NCBI RefSeq assembly: GCF_022346615.1
Contig: NZ_JAKRNS010000002.1
Coordinates: forward strand, 186,001 to 250,000
From: Staphylococcus sp. ACRSN
GTDB lineage: Bacteria > Bacillota > Bacilli > Staphylococcales > Staphylococcaceae
Direction: 5' to 3'
Length of the DNA: 64,000 nt
The position numbers and the translations under genes were made by a program. Positions 53,615-63,764 of the stretch are shown in pieces. Each line of letters opens with the position of its first letter. The first letter of the stretch is position 1. The notes beneath the pieces are model-generated. The model saw only the letters and a list, made by a program, of their open reading frames with translations. It made no database searches and had not been told where the DNA came from.

Positions 53615-54439
53615 TTATTTTACAAATTGTTGATGATCATTCAAGTAAGCATAGAATAGTCCGATAATGAGTCCACCACCGATGTAATTACCAATTGCTG
53701 CACTTATTAAGTTGATGACAACGGGAATGATTTCAATAATTGAACTTTGATAAACCCAGCCTGCTGCAAATAATACCGAATTATAAACTACATGTTCATA
53801 ACCCATAAATGCAAAAATTGATACACCAAACATCATTACAAACATTTTTGCTAAAATATCATCGATTTGCATGGCAATTACTAGCGAAATATTAATAAAA
53901 AAATTCGCGAATATGCCTTTAATTAACATGGCGAGCCAACTAGCGGTTAATGTTTTGTGCTCAATGATTGTGTTGAGATGTATCATCATATCTGGTGTCA
54001 TAACATCAGAAGCTTTCATCATTAAAAATAAAAGTAATCCACCTAAGGTATTACCAATAAAACACAAAGTGAAAATTTTCAAAACGCGTGTTGGTGCAAT
54101 TACACGGTAGTATAAGCCGACTGTAAAATACATAAAGTTGCTAGTTAATAATTCAGAATTGGTGAATAAAATTAATACAAGAGCAAAACTAAATGCAATC
54201 GATGCAATTAAATTTGAAATGCTGGGAGACATATCAATTCCAAAATTAGCTTTAAGCGATAACACAAAAACAATAATTGTACCTAAGATAAATCCAGCCA
54301 TAATAGCACGTAGTAAATAACGCTTCAAATAGAAACTTTGCAAAACATCTTTTGTCTTAATCGTTTCAACTACGTGATTGACCCAAACTCTTCCGTAAAA
54401 AACTTTATCCCATCGCACATTTTTTTCGTTCAATATCAT
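53615..54439 (-). CDS. Formate/nitrite transporter family protein
   Basis: A 274-residue FNT-family channel (NirC/FocA type) for formate, nitrite or a similar small anion, expected to work as a pentamer in the membrane. Six TM segments are evident; the loop regions ELLTSNFMYFTVGLYYR (TM3 end) and GNTLGGLLLFLMMK belong to the family. A Rex operator overlaps the -35 region, and the nirC-like gene is a known Rex target in S. aureus, so induction under low oxygen is expected. The ATG at 54439 is only 2 nt from a GAGG; a TTG at 54433 would give better spacing (8 nt). Confidence 0.88.
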   Translation of the reverse strand: MILNEKNVRWDKVFYGRVWVNHVVETIKTKDVLQSFYLKRYLLRAIMAGFILGTIIVFVLSLKANFGIDMSPSISNLIASIAFSFALVLILFTNSELLTSNFMYFTVGLYYRVIAPTRVLKIFTLCFIGNTLGGLLLFLMMKASDVMTPDMMIHLNTIIEHKTLTASWLAMLIKGIFANFFINISLVIAMQIDDILAKMFVMMFGVSIFAFMGYEHVVYNSVLFAAGWVYQSSIIEIIPVVINLISAAIGNYIGGGLIIGLFYAYLNDHQQFVK

Positions 54440-54466
54440 GTCCTCACTTTCATTATATTTAAAGTT

Positions 54467-54496
54467 AGTATACTATGACAGCACTGTTTTTGTGAA
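54467..54496 (-). promoter_or_regulatory. Promoter of the formate/nitrite transporter gene
   Basis: On the minus strand TTCACA (54496-54491), 18 nt and TATACT (54472-54467) form a plausible SigA promoter whose -35 is inside the Rex operator. Confidence 0.5.
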
Positions 54497-54507
54497 ATAA
54501 TTCACAA
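54490..54507. promoter_or_regulatory. Rex operator upstream of the formate/nitrite transporter
   Basis: TTGTGAAATAATTCACAA is an essentially ideal Rex box (TTGTGA, 6 nt, TCACAA), 51 nt from the start of the FNT gene. It is the second Rex box of this window. Confidence 0.88.
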
Positions 54508-54742
54508 TAAATATTTTTCTATTTAGGGGCATTGTATTGCTATATAATTGATGTGGAATTTTTTAAGGTATGTTGGTTTAAAATTCTTCTTTACAATATG
54601 TAGTAAAATCGCGTACAATAAAAAACGGAAATGTAAGGGCTTACATATTTTTACTTTGGTATTTTAATTTTGCCAATTTATAGTATAATAGCGACATGAT
54701 AAGTGATTAATTATACTTATATTTGAGAGAGATGGGGTTTGA

Positions 54743-56134
54743 ATGATGAATGACAATAATGAACTGCAGAGGGGATTAGGCGCGCGTCAAATGCGGATGA
54801 TTGCGCTTGGCGGTACAATTGGTGTAGGTCTGTTTATGGGTGCTACAAGTACTATTAAGTGGACTGGACCTTCTGTTATATTTGCTTATTTAATAGCAGG
54901 TATATTTTTATTTTTAGTAATGAGAGCAATGGGAGAGATGGTATATTTACATCCTACTTCTGGTTCTTTTGCCAATTTTGCAAGTGATTACATACATCCG
55001 GTAGCAGGTTATTTAACTGCATGGAGTAACATATTTCAATGGGTAGTCGTCGGTATGAGTGAAGTTATTGCTGTCGGTGAATATATGAATTTTTGGTTCC
55101 CACATTTACCACAATGGATTCCAGGTATCATTGTTGTAGCTTTATTGATGGGTGCAAACTTAGTTTCAGTGAAAGCTTTTGGTGAATTTGAATTTTGGTT
55201 TGCTATGATTAAAGTTGTAACGATTATTTTAATGATTGTAGCAGGATTTGGATTAATTTTCTTTGGTATTGGAAATGGCGGAGAAGCAATTGGATTATCT
55301 AATTTATGGTCACATGGTGGCTTTATGCCAAATGGTTGGGTTGGATTCTTCTTTGCATTATCAATTGTTATTGGCTCATATCAAGGTGTGGAATTAATTG
55401 GTATTACTGCAGGTGAAACGAAAGATCCTCAAAAGAACATTAAAAGTGCTGTGAACGGTGTTATTTGGCGTATTTTAATTTTCTATATTGGTGCTATCTT
55501 CGTAATCGTTACTGTTTATCCATGGAATGAGTTAGGAAATATAGGAAGCCCATTCGTAGCTACTTTCGCAAAAGTGGGTATTACGTTTGCAGCTGGTTTA
55601 ATCAATTTTGTTGTATTAACTGCAGCAATGTCAGGTTGTAACTCAGGTATCTTCAGTGCGAGTCGTATGACATTAAACTTGTCACAAAAAGGAATGTTAC
55701 CAAAATTCTTTACAAAAGTAATGAAAAATGGTGTGCCTTTCTGGACAGTCATAGCAATTGCTGTCGGTATCTTAATCGGTGCGTTATTAAATGTTATTTT
55801 ACCTTTATTTATAAAGGGAGCAGACAGTATTTTTGTTTATGTTTATAGTGCGTCGATATTACCAGGTATGGTGCCATGGTTTATGATTCTAATCAGTCAT
55901 TTAAGATTTAGAAAAAAACATCCTGAAGAACTTGAAGGGCATCCTTTTAAAATGCCAGGAGGCGCAGTTACAAACTATGTAACAATGGCATTCTTTATTA
56001 TTGTTCTAATCGGTATGTTATTTAATAAAGAAACAGTTGTTTCAGTTGTTATTGGTATTGTTTTCTTATTACTTATGACTGCATTCTATTTTATAAAAGG
56101 TTATCATAAATTAAGCGACAAAGAGCAAATATAA
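54743..56134 (+). CDS. APC-family amino acid permease
   Basis: A 463-residue, 12-TM amino acid permease of the AAT subgroup (ProY/GabP/AapA-like). Signature segments are [33 protein letters not shown] at TM1, [42 protein letters not shown] and [31 protein letters not shown]. Substrate is probably proline or another neutral amino acid, not certain. Tandem ATGs (54743, 54746) follow GATGGGG. An inverted repeat ATGTAAG/CTTACAT lies at 54631-54646 in its leader, with a TATAAT at 54684-54689. Confidence 0.9.
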   Translation: MMNDNNELQRGLGARQMRMIALGGTIGVGLFMGATSTIKWTGPSVIFAYLIAGIFLFLVMRAMGEMVYLHPTSGSFANFASDYIHPVAGYLTAWSNIFQWVVVGMSEVIAVGEYMNFWFPHLPQWIPGIIVVALLMGANLVSVKAFGEFEFWFAMIKVVTIILMIVAGFGLIFFGIGNGGEAIGLSNLWSHGGFMPNGWVGFFFALSIVIGSYQGVELIGITAGETKDPQKNIKSAVNGVIWRILIFYIGAIFVIVTVYPWNELGNIGSPFVATFAKVGITFAAGLINFVVLTAAMSGCNSGIFSASRMTLNLSQKGMLPKFFTKVMKNGVPFWTVIAIAVGILIGALLNVILPLFIKGADSIFVYVYSASILPGMVPWFMILISHLRFRKKHPEELEGHPFKMPGGAVTNYVTMAFFIIVLIGMLFNKETVVSVVIGIVFLLLMTAFYFIKGYHKLSDKEQI

Positions 56135-56218
56135 AATTATCAGACTTATTAAAAAATAATCAGAGCTTATTGATTTTTAACTATAGAAGCTTTGGTCTCA
56201 TCAATTGAATAAGTAATA

Positions 56219-56262
56219 AACAAACAGGTTGGAGCATGAATTATGTTTCAGCCTGTTTTTAT
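56219..56262 (+). terminator. Terminator of the amino acid permease gene
   Basis: AAACAGG at the left and CCTGTTT at the right pair, with internal CATGAATTATG, then a T run. It is an imperfect long hairpin. Confidence 0.7.
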
Positions 56263-56428
56263 TTTCAGCTATAGTGAAATGAACTAATGAAGTCTTTGAC
56301 TCTGTAATTCAAATTTCATTCTAGTTTTTTACAGTTCGTATAATTCCAATATGTTAAAACAAATGTTTAATATCAAAGACATAAAATAACGTATAAGTAT
56401 TAATAAAAGTTATATATAATGTGTTTTA

Positions 56429-56491
56429 TTTACATAAATTTTACATCGTAAAAACAATAACTCAATAATCTTTGCTTACACTTATATTACA
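56429..56491 (+). promoter_or_regulatory. Pho-box-like TTACA repeats upstream of phoB
   Basis: TTTACA at 56429 and 56440 and CTTACA/ATTACA at 56475 and 56486 form two pairs of direct repeats, each with an 11-bp period. That fits the PhoP binding pattern of Gram-positives (TT-ACA repeats spaced 4-6 bp). They lie 35-97 nt from the phoB start. PhoP-dependent phosphate control is expected. Confidence 0.55.
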
Positions 56492-56525
56492 AGCTTCAAA
56501 TTACATATTAAAGGAGTTATTAATT

Positions 56526-57959
56526 ATGAAATTCTATAATAAGTTAGCAACAGTATCAATGACAAGTGCAATTGTTATTGGATCTGTCCTAGGGAATACA
56601 CATACATCATTCGCTTCAAGTAATGGGAAAGCATCAGACAAATCAGCAGATGTATCTTATATGGGAAATACAAAAAATCCTAAGAATGTCATTTTCTTAG
56701 TAGGTGATGGTATGGGGCCTTCATATAACAGTGCTTATAGATACTTTGCAGATAACCCAGAAACAAAAGAAATGGATAAAACAGCATTTGATAACTACCT
56801 TACTGGAACACAACGTACGAATCCTGATGACCCGAAAGAAAATGTTACTGATTCAGCAGCTGGTGCAACGGCATTTAGTTCAGGTCATAAAACTTTTAAT
56901 GGTGCGATAGGCGTAGATTCAAATAAACAAAAAGTTAAAACTGTTTTAGAGCAAGCAAAAGAGAATGGTAAATCAACAGGTCTTGTTTCAACAGCAGAAT
57001 TAACGGATGCTACACCTGCAGCTTATGCCGCACATGTTGATGATCGCGATAAAAAAGATGAAATTGCGCAACAATTCTATAATGATAAAATCAATGGTAA
57101 ACATAAAGTTGATGTGTTATTAGGTGGTGGTGCAGAATATTTTGGCGATAAAAATGGTAATTTAGCAGATAAATTTAAAAAGGATGGATATGACGTAGTA
57201 GATAATAAAACAGATTTACAAAACTCAACAAATAAACAAGTATTGGGTCTATTCGCAGACAATGATATGCCATTGCAAATTGATGCGCCTGAAAAAAATC
57301 CCAAACTTGTAGAGATGGAAGATAGTGCAATCAAAAAATTAGAAACAAATAATAAAGGCTTTTTCTTAATGGTAGAAGGGGCTTCAATCGATAAATCTGG
57401 TCATCCAAATGATGTTACAGGCGTTATGTCCGAAATGGGTGGCTTTGAAAAATCTTTTGACTACGCGATGAATTATGCCAAACAACATTCTGATACATTA
57501 GTTGTAGCTACTGCAGATCACTCTACAGGTGGTATGACAATCGCTAAAGGTAAAGATTATGTATGGAATCCTAAAGCAATCCATCAAATGAAACATTCTG
57601 GTTCATATATGACTAAAGCAATTGCTGATGGTAAAGATCCTGAAAAAGTAATTAATGAAGGCTATGGCTTTGAAGTTTCAAAATCACAAATTAGTAAGAT
57701 TAAAGATGAAGCCAAAGCATTGAAAAAATATGATGAAGAAGATAAAGCATACGAAACACAATTCCAAAAACTTCAAGATGCAATTCAAAAACCAATTAAC
57801 GATGAATCACATACAGGATGGACAACAAATGGACATACTGGAGAAGATGTAAACACATATAGCTTTGGACCAGGTAGTGATAGATTTAAAGGTAATATTG
57901 ATAATACAGATAATGCAAAAAATATCTTCGATTTCTTTAAAAGTGACGTTAATAAATAA
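56526..57959 (+). CDS. phoB: Secreted alkaline phosphatase PhoB
   Basis: A 477-residue exported phosphomonoesterase that frees phosphate from organic esters outside the cell. A signal peptide (residues 1-30) ends HTSFA, SS with an AxA-type cut. The metal- and phosphate-binding motifs are intact: VGDGMGPS (Asp61), VTDSAAGATAFSSG with the nucleophile Ser110, and ATADHSTGG. The chain is about 474 long in S. aureus. The start follows AAAGGAG; in-frame starts further upstream (56472) would spoil the signal peptide. Repeats upstream suggest PhoPR control. Confidence 0.95.
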   Translation: MKFYNKLATVSMTSAIVIGSVLGNTHTSFASSNGKASDKSADVSYMGNTKNPKNVIFLVGDGMGPSYNSAYRYFADNPETKEMDKTAFDNYLTGTQRTNPDDPKENVTDSAAGATAFSSGHKTFNGAIGVDSNKQKVKTVLEQAKENGKSTGLVSTAELTDATPAAYAAHVDDRDKKDEIAQQFYNDKINGKHKVDVLLGGGAEYFGDKNGNLADKFKKDGYDVVDNKTDLQNSTNKQVLGLFADNDMPLQIDAPEKNPKLVEMEDSAIKKLETNNKGFFLMVEGASIDKSGHPNDVTGVMSEMGGFEKSFDYAMNYAKQHSDTLVVATADHSTGGMTIAKGKDYVWNPKAIHQMKHSGSYMTKAIADGKDPEKVINEGYGFEVSKSQISKIKDEAKALKKYDEEDKAYETQFQKLQDAIQKPINDESHTGWTTNGHTGEDVNTYSFGPGSDRFKGNIDNTDNAKNIFDFFKSDVNK

Positions 57960-57994
57960 TACGAAATTGAATTAAAGCTTATAATTCAAATATT

Positions 57995-58040
57995 AAAGCA
58001 CCTAATACCAGAATTGAATTCCTAGTATTAGGTGCTTTAC
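57995..58040. terminator. Terminator between phoB and murR
   Basis: AAAGCACCTAATAC pairs with GTATTAGGTGCTTT around a 15-nt loop. It lies between convergent transcripts. Confidence 0.87.
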
Positions 58041-58062
58041 ATTTATATGTGTAATAATCTGT

Positions 58063-58938
58063 TTAATGTTTAAATTTTATAAGCGATAAATGTTTTCGAT
58101 AATTATTTAGTGCCATTTTTGATTGCGTTATTGAATCCAGTGATGTTTGGTAGTTCAAAGCGATATAGCGGTAATATAATACATCAACGGAGAATAATTG
58201 TGCAAATAAAGATGTTGTTGCAGCCATTCGTAATTCGTTTTCATCAGTTGCTCCATAGATAAGTTTATAATCAGAAACTTGAGCAATAGCATTTTCAGAT
58301 GTACTAGAAATGGTGATGATAGGAATATTGTAATCACTTGCTACACTAGCCATCGATCGCAATTCACTGTGACTACCTTGATTAGTAATAAAAATAATAC
58401 AATCCTGTTGATCATGTGTTGCCAGTGTAGTAATAAATAAATGTGTTTCTTGAACCAAACGTACGTTAAGACCAATTCTAGATAATTTTTGAAACAAATC
58501 TGTAGCTATAACAAATGATGCACCATATCCAAAAATGAAAATATTTCGTGCTTGCTTTAAGACACCACATATTTCGTCTATACTTGTTGCATCAATTGTA
58601 GATGCAACATAATTCATTGTATCAGTTGCACGTGAAAGCATTTTTGATTTCAAGATATCAACAGACTCGTTTGCGACAATTTCTAAATGTGTGTTATTAG
58701 TTGTGTCTTCTGGTAAATAACGAGAGAGCGCAATTTTTAATTCTTGAAACCCCTTGTTAGTTACTTTTTTACTAAACCTAACAATAGAAGCGGTGCTTGT
58801 ATTGATTGCTAATGCCAGGTCTTGTACTGACATATCTATTATTTTATGAGGTGTATTCAGAATAAAATCAGCTATTTTTTTCTCGCTTTTTGTATAAGTG
58901 TCGTATTGCTTATCAATTTTATAAAGTAAATTTGTCAT
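58063..58938 (-). CDS. murR: MurNAc-6-phosphate-responsive regulator MurR
   Basis: A 291-residue RpiR-family regulator, the last gene of the MurNAc recycling operon. The N-terminal HTH reads NTPHKIIDMSVQDLALAINTSTASIVRFSKKVTNKGFQELKIALSRYL (about 28-75). The SIS domain from about residue 115 starts ARNIFIFGYGASFVIATDLFQKLSRIGLNV and is expected to bind MurNAc-6-phosphate. Its ATG overlaps the murP stop (TAATG), so expression is coupled to the transporter. Confidence 0.9.
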   Translation of the reverse strand: MTNLLYKIDKQYDTYTKSEKKIADFILNTPHKIIDMSVQDLALAINTSTASIVRFSKKVTNKGFQELKIALSRYLPEDTTNNTHLEIVANESVDILKSKMLSRATDTMNYVASTIDATSIDEICGVLKQARNIFIFGYGASFVIATDLFQKLSRIGLNVRLVQETHLFITTLATHDQQDCIIFITNQGSHSELRSMASVASDYNIPIITISSTSENAIAQVSDYKLIYGATDENELRMAATTSLFAQLFSVDVLYYRYIALNYQTSLDSITQSKMALNNYRKHLSLIKFKH

Positions 58939-60380
58939 TATAAATCACCTAAACTATCAGTTTCTCTCATAGCTTTTGTTGTACCAAATAAGTAGGTGAA
59001 AATAAAACCACCTGCATAAGCTGAGAGCAGTCCTCCTATATAACCTAAATACATATGATCTGAAATTAAAGGTAATAATGAAATGCCACTAGGTCCTATA
59101 GCAGTAGCACCAATATGGCCTATACCACCGATGACTGCACCACCGATACCACCACCGATACATGCTGTAAAGAATGGTTTGCCAAGAGGTAATGTGACAC
59201 CGTATATCAATGGTTCACCGATACCTAAGAAACCAACGGGAAGTGCACCTTTAAGTGTATTTCTTAGCGTTGTATTTTTACGACATCTTACCCATAATGC
59301 TAAAGCAGCGCCTACTTGTCCGGCACCTGCCATAGCGGCGATAGGTAATAGGTAAGTTGCACCCGTTTGATTTATCATTTCAATATGAATTGGGGTAAAT
59401 ATATGATGTAAACCTAACATTACCAAAGGTAGGAAGAAAGCGCCAATAATAAATCCACTAAATACGCCTCCTATATCAATGATGCCATTTATAATGTGAA
59501 CTAAACCATCTGAAACAAATCCTGCTAATGGCATAAAGATGAAAATAGTTAATAATCCAATAATAAATAATGTAATTGTAGGTGTAACGATAATATCAAT
59601 CGCATTTGGAACAATTTTGTGCAGTCTTTTTTCAACTATACTTAATAACCAAACAGCTAATATAACGCCTATGATACCACCTTGACCAGCTTGCAGAGGT
59701 TCACCAGTAAATATATTCGTAATCATATTTTTATCAGTGAGCCCTGTTAAAAGGGTAGTACCACCTATAACACCACCAAGTCCAGGTGTTGCACCAAATT
59801 CCTTTGCGGCATTAATTCCAGTAAAAATAGCCAAGTAAGCCAACATACCATCTTTGATTACATTGAATACAGTTACAAGCTGTGTTAACCATGCGCCTGA
59901 TATTTGTCCACCAGCAAGTAAATTACTTAAAACAGCAGCTATACCACCAATTAAACCAGCTCCTATAAATGCTGGAATTAATGGGATGAAAATATTAGCA
60001 ATTGTCTTAAGTATTTTGTTGAATTTACCGTTTTTTTGCTTTGATTTATAGTTGGATTTATTTTGAACTGCTTTTTCTTTTGCGACTTGTTTATAATTTG
60101 AGGTGTCATGTGGTATGGTTTCACCTAGTTTTACGCCACTACTTTGTACCATATAATCAGCAACTTTATTTACAGTGCCAGGACCAACTACAACTTGAAC
60201 ACGTTCATCTTTTACGACGCCCATAACACCTTCAATTGCTTTTAATTTAGCATAATCCACTTTTTCTTCGTCTATAACTTTAATACGTACGCGTGTCATA
60301 CAATGGATTATACTTTCTATATTATCCATTGATCCAACAGCTTCAGTAATTTGTTGTGCTAATTTTTGTTCTTTTTTCAT
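58938..60380 (-). CDS. murP: PTS EIIBC permease for N-acetylmuramic acid, MurP
   Basis: A 480-residue permease that imports and phosphorylates MurNAc (or MurNAc-GlcNAc) from cell wall turnover. The EIIB domain comes first, with phospho-Cys27 in [12 protein letters not shown]; a linker rich in Lys/Asn follows, then EIIC with ten TM segments and [20 protein letters not shown]. No EIIA domain is present; EIIA-Glc would serve. It starts from CAAGGAGGT. Position between murQ and murR confirms the assignment. Confidence 0.93.
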   Translation of the reverse strand: MKKEQKLAQQITEAVGSMDNIESIIHCMTRVRIKVIDEEKVDYAKLKAIEGVMGVVKDERVQVVVGPGTVNKVADYMVQSSGVKLGETIPHDTSNYKQVAKEKAVQNKSNYKSKQKNGKFNKILKTIANIFIPLIPAFIGAGLIGGIAAVLSNLLAGGQISGAWLTQLVTVFNVIKDGMLAYLAIFTGINAAKEFGATPGLGGVIGGTTLLTGLTDKNMITNIFTGEPLQAGQGGIIGVILAVWLLSIVEKRLHKIVPNAIDIIVTPTITLFIIGLLTIFIFMPLAGFVSDGLVHIINGIIDIGGVFSGFIIGAFFLPLVMLGLHHIFTPIHIEMINQTGATYLLPIAAMAGAGQVGAALALWVRCRKNTTLRNTLKGALPVGFLGIGEPLIYGVTLPLGKPFFTACIGGGIGGAVIGGIGHIGATAIGPSGISLLPLISDHMYLGYIGGLLSAYAGGFIFTYLFGTTKAMRETDSLGDL

Positions 60381-60454
60381 ATAAAGACCTCCTTGTATAC
60401 ATCTTGATTAAATCATCGTTTTGTATGAGGGTAGGGTTAACATATATATCAGTA

Positions 60455-61342
60455 TTATGACTGAATCGCACGTTTAACAAATGAATCGTTAGCCAAGAGT
60501 TTTTCTTCGGCGGCTTGTTTTGAAAGAGTGCAAAGTTGCATAACAACTGCTACTTTTACATTTTCTCCAGATGCTTCAAATTGTTGTTGTGCTTCAGAGT
60601 ATGAAATATCGCAAATGTCCTGAATAATACGAATTGAGCGATCAATTAATTTTTTGTTTGTCGCTTTTACGTCAATCATTAAATTATCATAAACTTTACC
60701 TACACCAACCATAGTGAGTGTGGAAATCATGTTTAAGATGAGTTTTTGCGCAGTGCCAGCCTTTAAACGTGTTGAACCTGTAAGTATTTCTGGTCCAACA
60801 TCAACTTCTATCGCATGATTAGCTAATTTACTAATTTCTGTATCTGTATTACATGAAATCGCCACTGTATGAGCGCCCGATTCATTTGCGCATTGAAGTC
60901 CGCCTTTTACATATGGCGTAGAACCACTTGCTGCAATACCAATAACAACATCTTTATCTGATACATGAATATGAGTTAGGTCTTGTCTAGCAAGTGAAAG
61001 ATTATCTTCAGCACCTTCGACAGCTACTGTTAGTGCACGTTGTCCACCAGCAATCAGACCGATAACTTCGTTTATAGATGTGTTAAAAGTTGGGACACAT
61101 TCTGCGGCATCTAAAACACCTAATCTGCCACTAGTACCAGCACCAAGATAAATAATTCTGCCACCGTTTTTAAATCGATTTATTGTAACTTCGATTACTT
61201 CAGAAAGTTTTGGGATAATTTTACTGATTTCTTGAGGTACTTTTTGATCTTCTCTGTTCATTGTTATTAATGCTTCTTCTATTGTCATTTCATCTAAGTG
61301 CATGGATGCCTCATTTCGTGACTCAGTAGATAAATGTTTCAT
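60455..61342 (-). CDS. murQ: N-acetylmuramic acid 6-phosphate etherase
   Basis: A 295-residue SIS-domain lyase that cleaves the lactyl ether of MurNAc-6-P to give GlcNAc-6-P and D-lactate. The core reads [22 protein letters not shown] (about 65-86), [21 protein letters not shown] (about 94-114), and [19 protein letters not shown]. The start overlaps the mupG stop (TAATG) and AAAGGAG is placed in the mupG tail. It is part of the operon mupG-murQ-murP-murR. Confidence 0.95.
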   Translation of the reverse strand: MKHLSTESRNEASMHLDEMTIEEALITMNREDQKVPQEISKIIPKLSEVIEVTINRFKNGGRIIYLGAGTSGRLGVLDAAECVPTFNTSINEVIGLIAGGQRALTVAVEGAEDNLSLARQDLTHIHVSDKDVVIGIAASGSTPYVKGGLQCANESGAHTVAISCNTDTEISKLANHAIEVDVGPEILTGSTRLKAGTAQKLILNMISTLTMVGVGKVYDNLMIDVKATNKKLIDRSIRIIQDICDISYSEAQQQFEASGENVKVAVVMQLCTLSKQAAEEKLLANDSFVKRAIQS

Positions 61343-62406
61343 TATTTTGGCTCCTTTGTTTGTTTGATAAATGAAAATGTATCACCAGGTTTTATGCAGT
61401 TCAGAAGTAATAAATCAGCATCTATAAGTTTAGCTATAATATTAATGTTGGGGTGCTGAGGTAACTGTTGCTTTATTATTTGTAATTCGCCTTCGTAACG
61501 CCCGTTAAGTGTGTTATCTAATGTGATATGACCAGGTTCACGCTCAATTGAATTATCTGGTAATACTTGACTGTCATGATATTGTCGTGCTTCTTGTGAG
61601 CGTATTACTTTTTCTGGATTATCGAGTCGAACAGTATGATGATGATGTAATATTGAATACTGATTAAAACTTCTTGTATAAGAAGGTTGAACACGTAAAG
61701 TAAAGTGTCTTTGATTTATTGCTTGGTAAAGTTGATTGGCATCATATGTTGAAATGTAAGGATCTCCGATTATAAAATCTGAAGTATTTGTATCTAATAA
61801 AGTTGTTGCACTTATAATAAGAGGTTGATATCGTGTTGATTCAATCGTTGGTAATCCTCTGTAAATCGGGCCTCTTTTATTGGTGCCCGCTATAAAAGCA
61901 TAGATTTCAGATGAATTATTATATGTCTTAATGATGTTATTTTGTTTTAAAACAAAGTTTTGTGATAATCCTGTATCTGGTCTTGGGTAATAATTATGAC
62001 AGTAAATAATATGATTAAAATCAGTAACTTTTTCCTTAAGGTTAGTTAATAGTTTTGGTGTAATGATACTTGCATTTAGACAACATTTAAAATTAGCATT
62101 TATAATTGAATTTACAATATCTATGGAAGTACTGTGATCAATGCGAATAATGAATTGTGAATTACTATAACGATGTAACATTTTGAAAAAAGATTGTGTA
62201 ATTAAATCTGGATTGATATCAATGATAAATTGAATCGTATATGTGTCTAAAAAATCTAACAGTAGTTCTAATGTTTGGTATTTTTGATGTTCATCTTCTT
62301 CTGGTATCTGTACAGATGTGAAAATTGTGTTATAACCTAAATCGACCATTTGCTTAATATATGCTTCATTAAGGGGTTCACCCAGATATATTGAAAAACC
62401 AGCCAT
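61342..62406 (-). CDS. mupG: 6-phospho-MurNAc glycosidase/DUF871 protein MupG
   Basis: A 354-residue DUF871 protein, first in the operon. In S. aureus MupG splits MurNAc-6-P-GlcNAc before MurQ acts, so it is a 6-phospho-muramidase-type hydrolase. The N-terminal TIM-barrel domain begins [35 protein letters not shown]; the C-terminal beta domain begins near residue 245. I start at the ATG at 62406, which follows GGGAGGTG. An in-frame ATG at 62442 sits within the cre site and promoter start and is rejected. Confidence 0.9.
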   Translation of the reverse strand: MAGFSIYLGEPLNEAYIKQMVDLGYNTIFTSVQIPEEDEHQKYQTLELLLDFLDTYTIQFIIDINPDLITQSFFKMLHRYSNSQFIIRIDHSTSIDIVNSIINANFKCCLNASIITPKLLTNLKEKVTDFNHIIYCHNYYPRPDTGLSQNFVLKQNNIIKTYNNSSEIYAFIAGTNKRGPIYRGLPTIESTRYQPLIISATTLLDTNTSDFIIGDPYISTYDANQLYQAINQRHFTLRVQPSYTRSFNQYSILHHHHTVRLDNPEKVIRSQEARQYHDSQVLPDNSIEREPGHITLDNTLNGRYEGELQIIKQQLPQHPNINIIAKLIDADLLLLNCIKPGDTFSFIKQTKEPK

Positions 62407-62427
62407 TTTAAAGTTACACCTCCCGTT

Positions 62428-62442
62428 TGTAATCGTTTTCAT
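62428..62442 (-). promoter_or_regulatory. cre site of the mup-mur operon
   Basis: On the minus strand ATGAAAACGATTACA matches WTGNAANCGNWNNCW fully. It spans the probable transcription start, so CcpA would block initiation. MurNAc recycling should be held low on glucose. Confidence 0.75.
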
Positions 62443-62469
62443 TGTACAATAACTGTAATGTAATTACAA
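62441..62469 (-). promoter_or_regulatory. Promoter of the mupG-murQ-murP-murR operon
   Basis: On the minus strand TTGTAA (62469-62464), 17 nt and TACAAT (62446-62441) form a good SigA promoter. The cre site begins inside its -10 end. Confidence 0.65.
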
Positions 62470-62504
62470 TTTTTGGTTTTAACATCATATTATTTGAAAT
62501 TTTA

Positions 62505-62834
62505 TTACAAATATAAATTGATGAAGTGAAGTATTTTAAGTAGTCTTTGTTGAATTCCAGAAATATATTTGATTGTATTACCTACAGTGAGTTCATCGAT
62601 AGGTTGGGTCTTATAATCTTCAAGAAAGCGATAATAATTATAGTGAATGAGGGAAGTATGACGAAGTGGATTGTTTTTTAAATTGAAATATTCATTTTCT
62701 ATGAAAGCATTTAATTCGTGTTGGAATGAAATTTTTTTCTTATGTTCAGTGACAATACCAAATTTATAAACTTCAATTAAATTTAATAGCTGTTGTACAC
62801 TTTTGGATAGGGTTAATAATTCTTCTAATTGCAT
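62505..62834 (-). CDS. Small hypothetical helical protein
   Basis: A 109-residue soluble protein of no recognised family, with mostly helical character, many Leu, Ile, Asn and Tyr, and no TM or signal. AAGGAGG precedes the ATG. It lies upstream of the mur operon promoter on the same strand but is separated by it, and diverges from the CPBP gene. Confidence 0.7.
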   Translation of the reverse strand: MQLEELLTLSKSVQQLLNLIEVYKFGIVTEHKKKISFQHELNAFIENEYFNLKNNPLRHTSLIHYNYYRFLEDYKTQPIDELTVGNTIKYISGIQQRLLKILHFINLYL

Positions 62835-63001
62835 TTTAAATCCTCCTTAAAAATAAGTTTATGAGGGTAACGTTTTTTCTGATTTGTTGAAAATGATATA
62901 CTGATTTTAATTTAAAAGGGTGAGGTTCATACTAAAGATATTTAATAGGGGAATGATCGCTTTGAATGAAATGATATTTTAGCAAGAGAGGTATGAACAC
63001 G

Positions 63002-63733
63002 ATGAAACAAATTTTTTTACGGTGTAAAAGCATAGTATGGAAAGATTTCTTGATAATTATATCGCTATTTTTAATATTAGAAATTTTATCAGTAGTTATA
63101 CTGAAGTTTGGTAGTAGTCTATTTGGGTCTTTAAGTGACGGAAAAGAAATATTGCTTAGTTCATTAGTTCAATTATTGGCTTATACTGCGAGTATTTTTT
63201 TAATTTATATTTTACATATTGATGATTTCTATTTGAAATTAACAAGAGGATTACATTTTATTAAGCGTCATAGTGTATGGTTAATGAGTGTTTTTGTATT
63301 GATGTTTGTAACTTCTTATTTTTATAATTTTGCAGTCCAATATCTACCTGGAGATTTAGGATTTAGCGAAACGCAAAATGAATTACAATTACAAGTATTA
63401 TTTGAAAATCCAAAGTTTTTACCTTTTGCATTTTTACTTATTGTAATTGCAGCACCGCTCATTGAGGAGATCATTTTCAGACATTTACTGATTGGTGAAT
63501 TAGGTAAATTGTTAAATTTTAAAGTTATGGGGATTGTATCTGCAGTGTTATTCTCTTTGATGCATGTAAGTGGAGCTACGTCTCCATTTGAGTTTGGTAG
63601 CTATATTATCTTAGCAACAGCATTAGTATATAGTTATATTAATGCAAATAATAAATTAATCGTTAGTTTTAGCTTACATATGCTAAATAATTTCGTTTCA
63701 TTTATTATTACGATGATTACATTATATTATTAA
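63002..63733 (+). CDS. CPBP (Abi) family membrane protease
   Basis: A 243-residue membrane protein with about seven to eight TM helices. The CPBP active-site motifs are intact: PLIEEIIFRHLLIG (EExxxR, about 154-166), FSLMHVSG (FxxxH, about 186-193) and HMLNNF (HxxxN/B, about 229-234). It is of the glutamic membrane protease group that includes the S. aureus MroQ, but I recall MroQ elsewhere. No target is known. The ATG at 63002 is chosen over 62993, which abuts GAGAGG. Confidence 0.86.
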   Translation: MKQIFLRCKSIVWKDFLIIISLFLILEILSVVILKFGSSLFGSLSDGKEILLSSLVQLLAYTASIFLIYILHIDDFYLKLTRGLHFIKRHSVWLMSVFVLMFVTSYFYNFAVQYLPGDLGFSETQNELQLQVLFENPKFLPFAFLLIVIAAPLIEEIIFRHLLIGELGKLLNFKVMGIVSAVLFSLMHVSGATSPFEFGSYIILATALVYSYINANNKLIVSFSLHMLNNFVSFIITMITLYY

Positions 63734-63734
63734 A

Positions 63735-63764
63735 AATCCAACTGAATTAAAGTTCAGTTGGATT
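63735..63764. terminator. Terminator at the end of the CPBP gene
   Basis: AATCCAACTGAA pairs with TTCAGTTGGATT around a 6-nt loop. The right arm lies in the last codons of the convergent gene. Confidence 0.82.

Larger units (their letters stand above)
56135..56525. other. Intergenic region with permease terminator and phoB promoter
   Basis: It holds a hairpin terminator (56219-56262), then about 150 nt of AT-rich DNA, then TTACA-type repeats (56429-56445 and 56475-56491) and the phoB ribosome site. No ORF was found. Confidence 0.6.

Noticed and set aside
62406..62442. Upstream ATG at 62442 for mupG
   Set aside because: It lies in the cre site and promoter start, and the GGGAGGTG ribosome site points to 62406.
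63002..63733. Assignment of the CPBP gene as mroQ
   Set aside because: As I recall, mroQ lies close to the agr locus; here no agr gene is near, and many CPBP paralogues exist in staphylococci.
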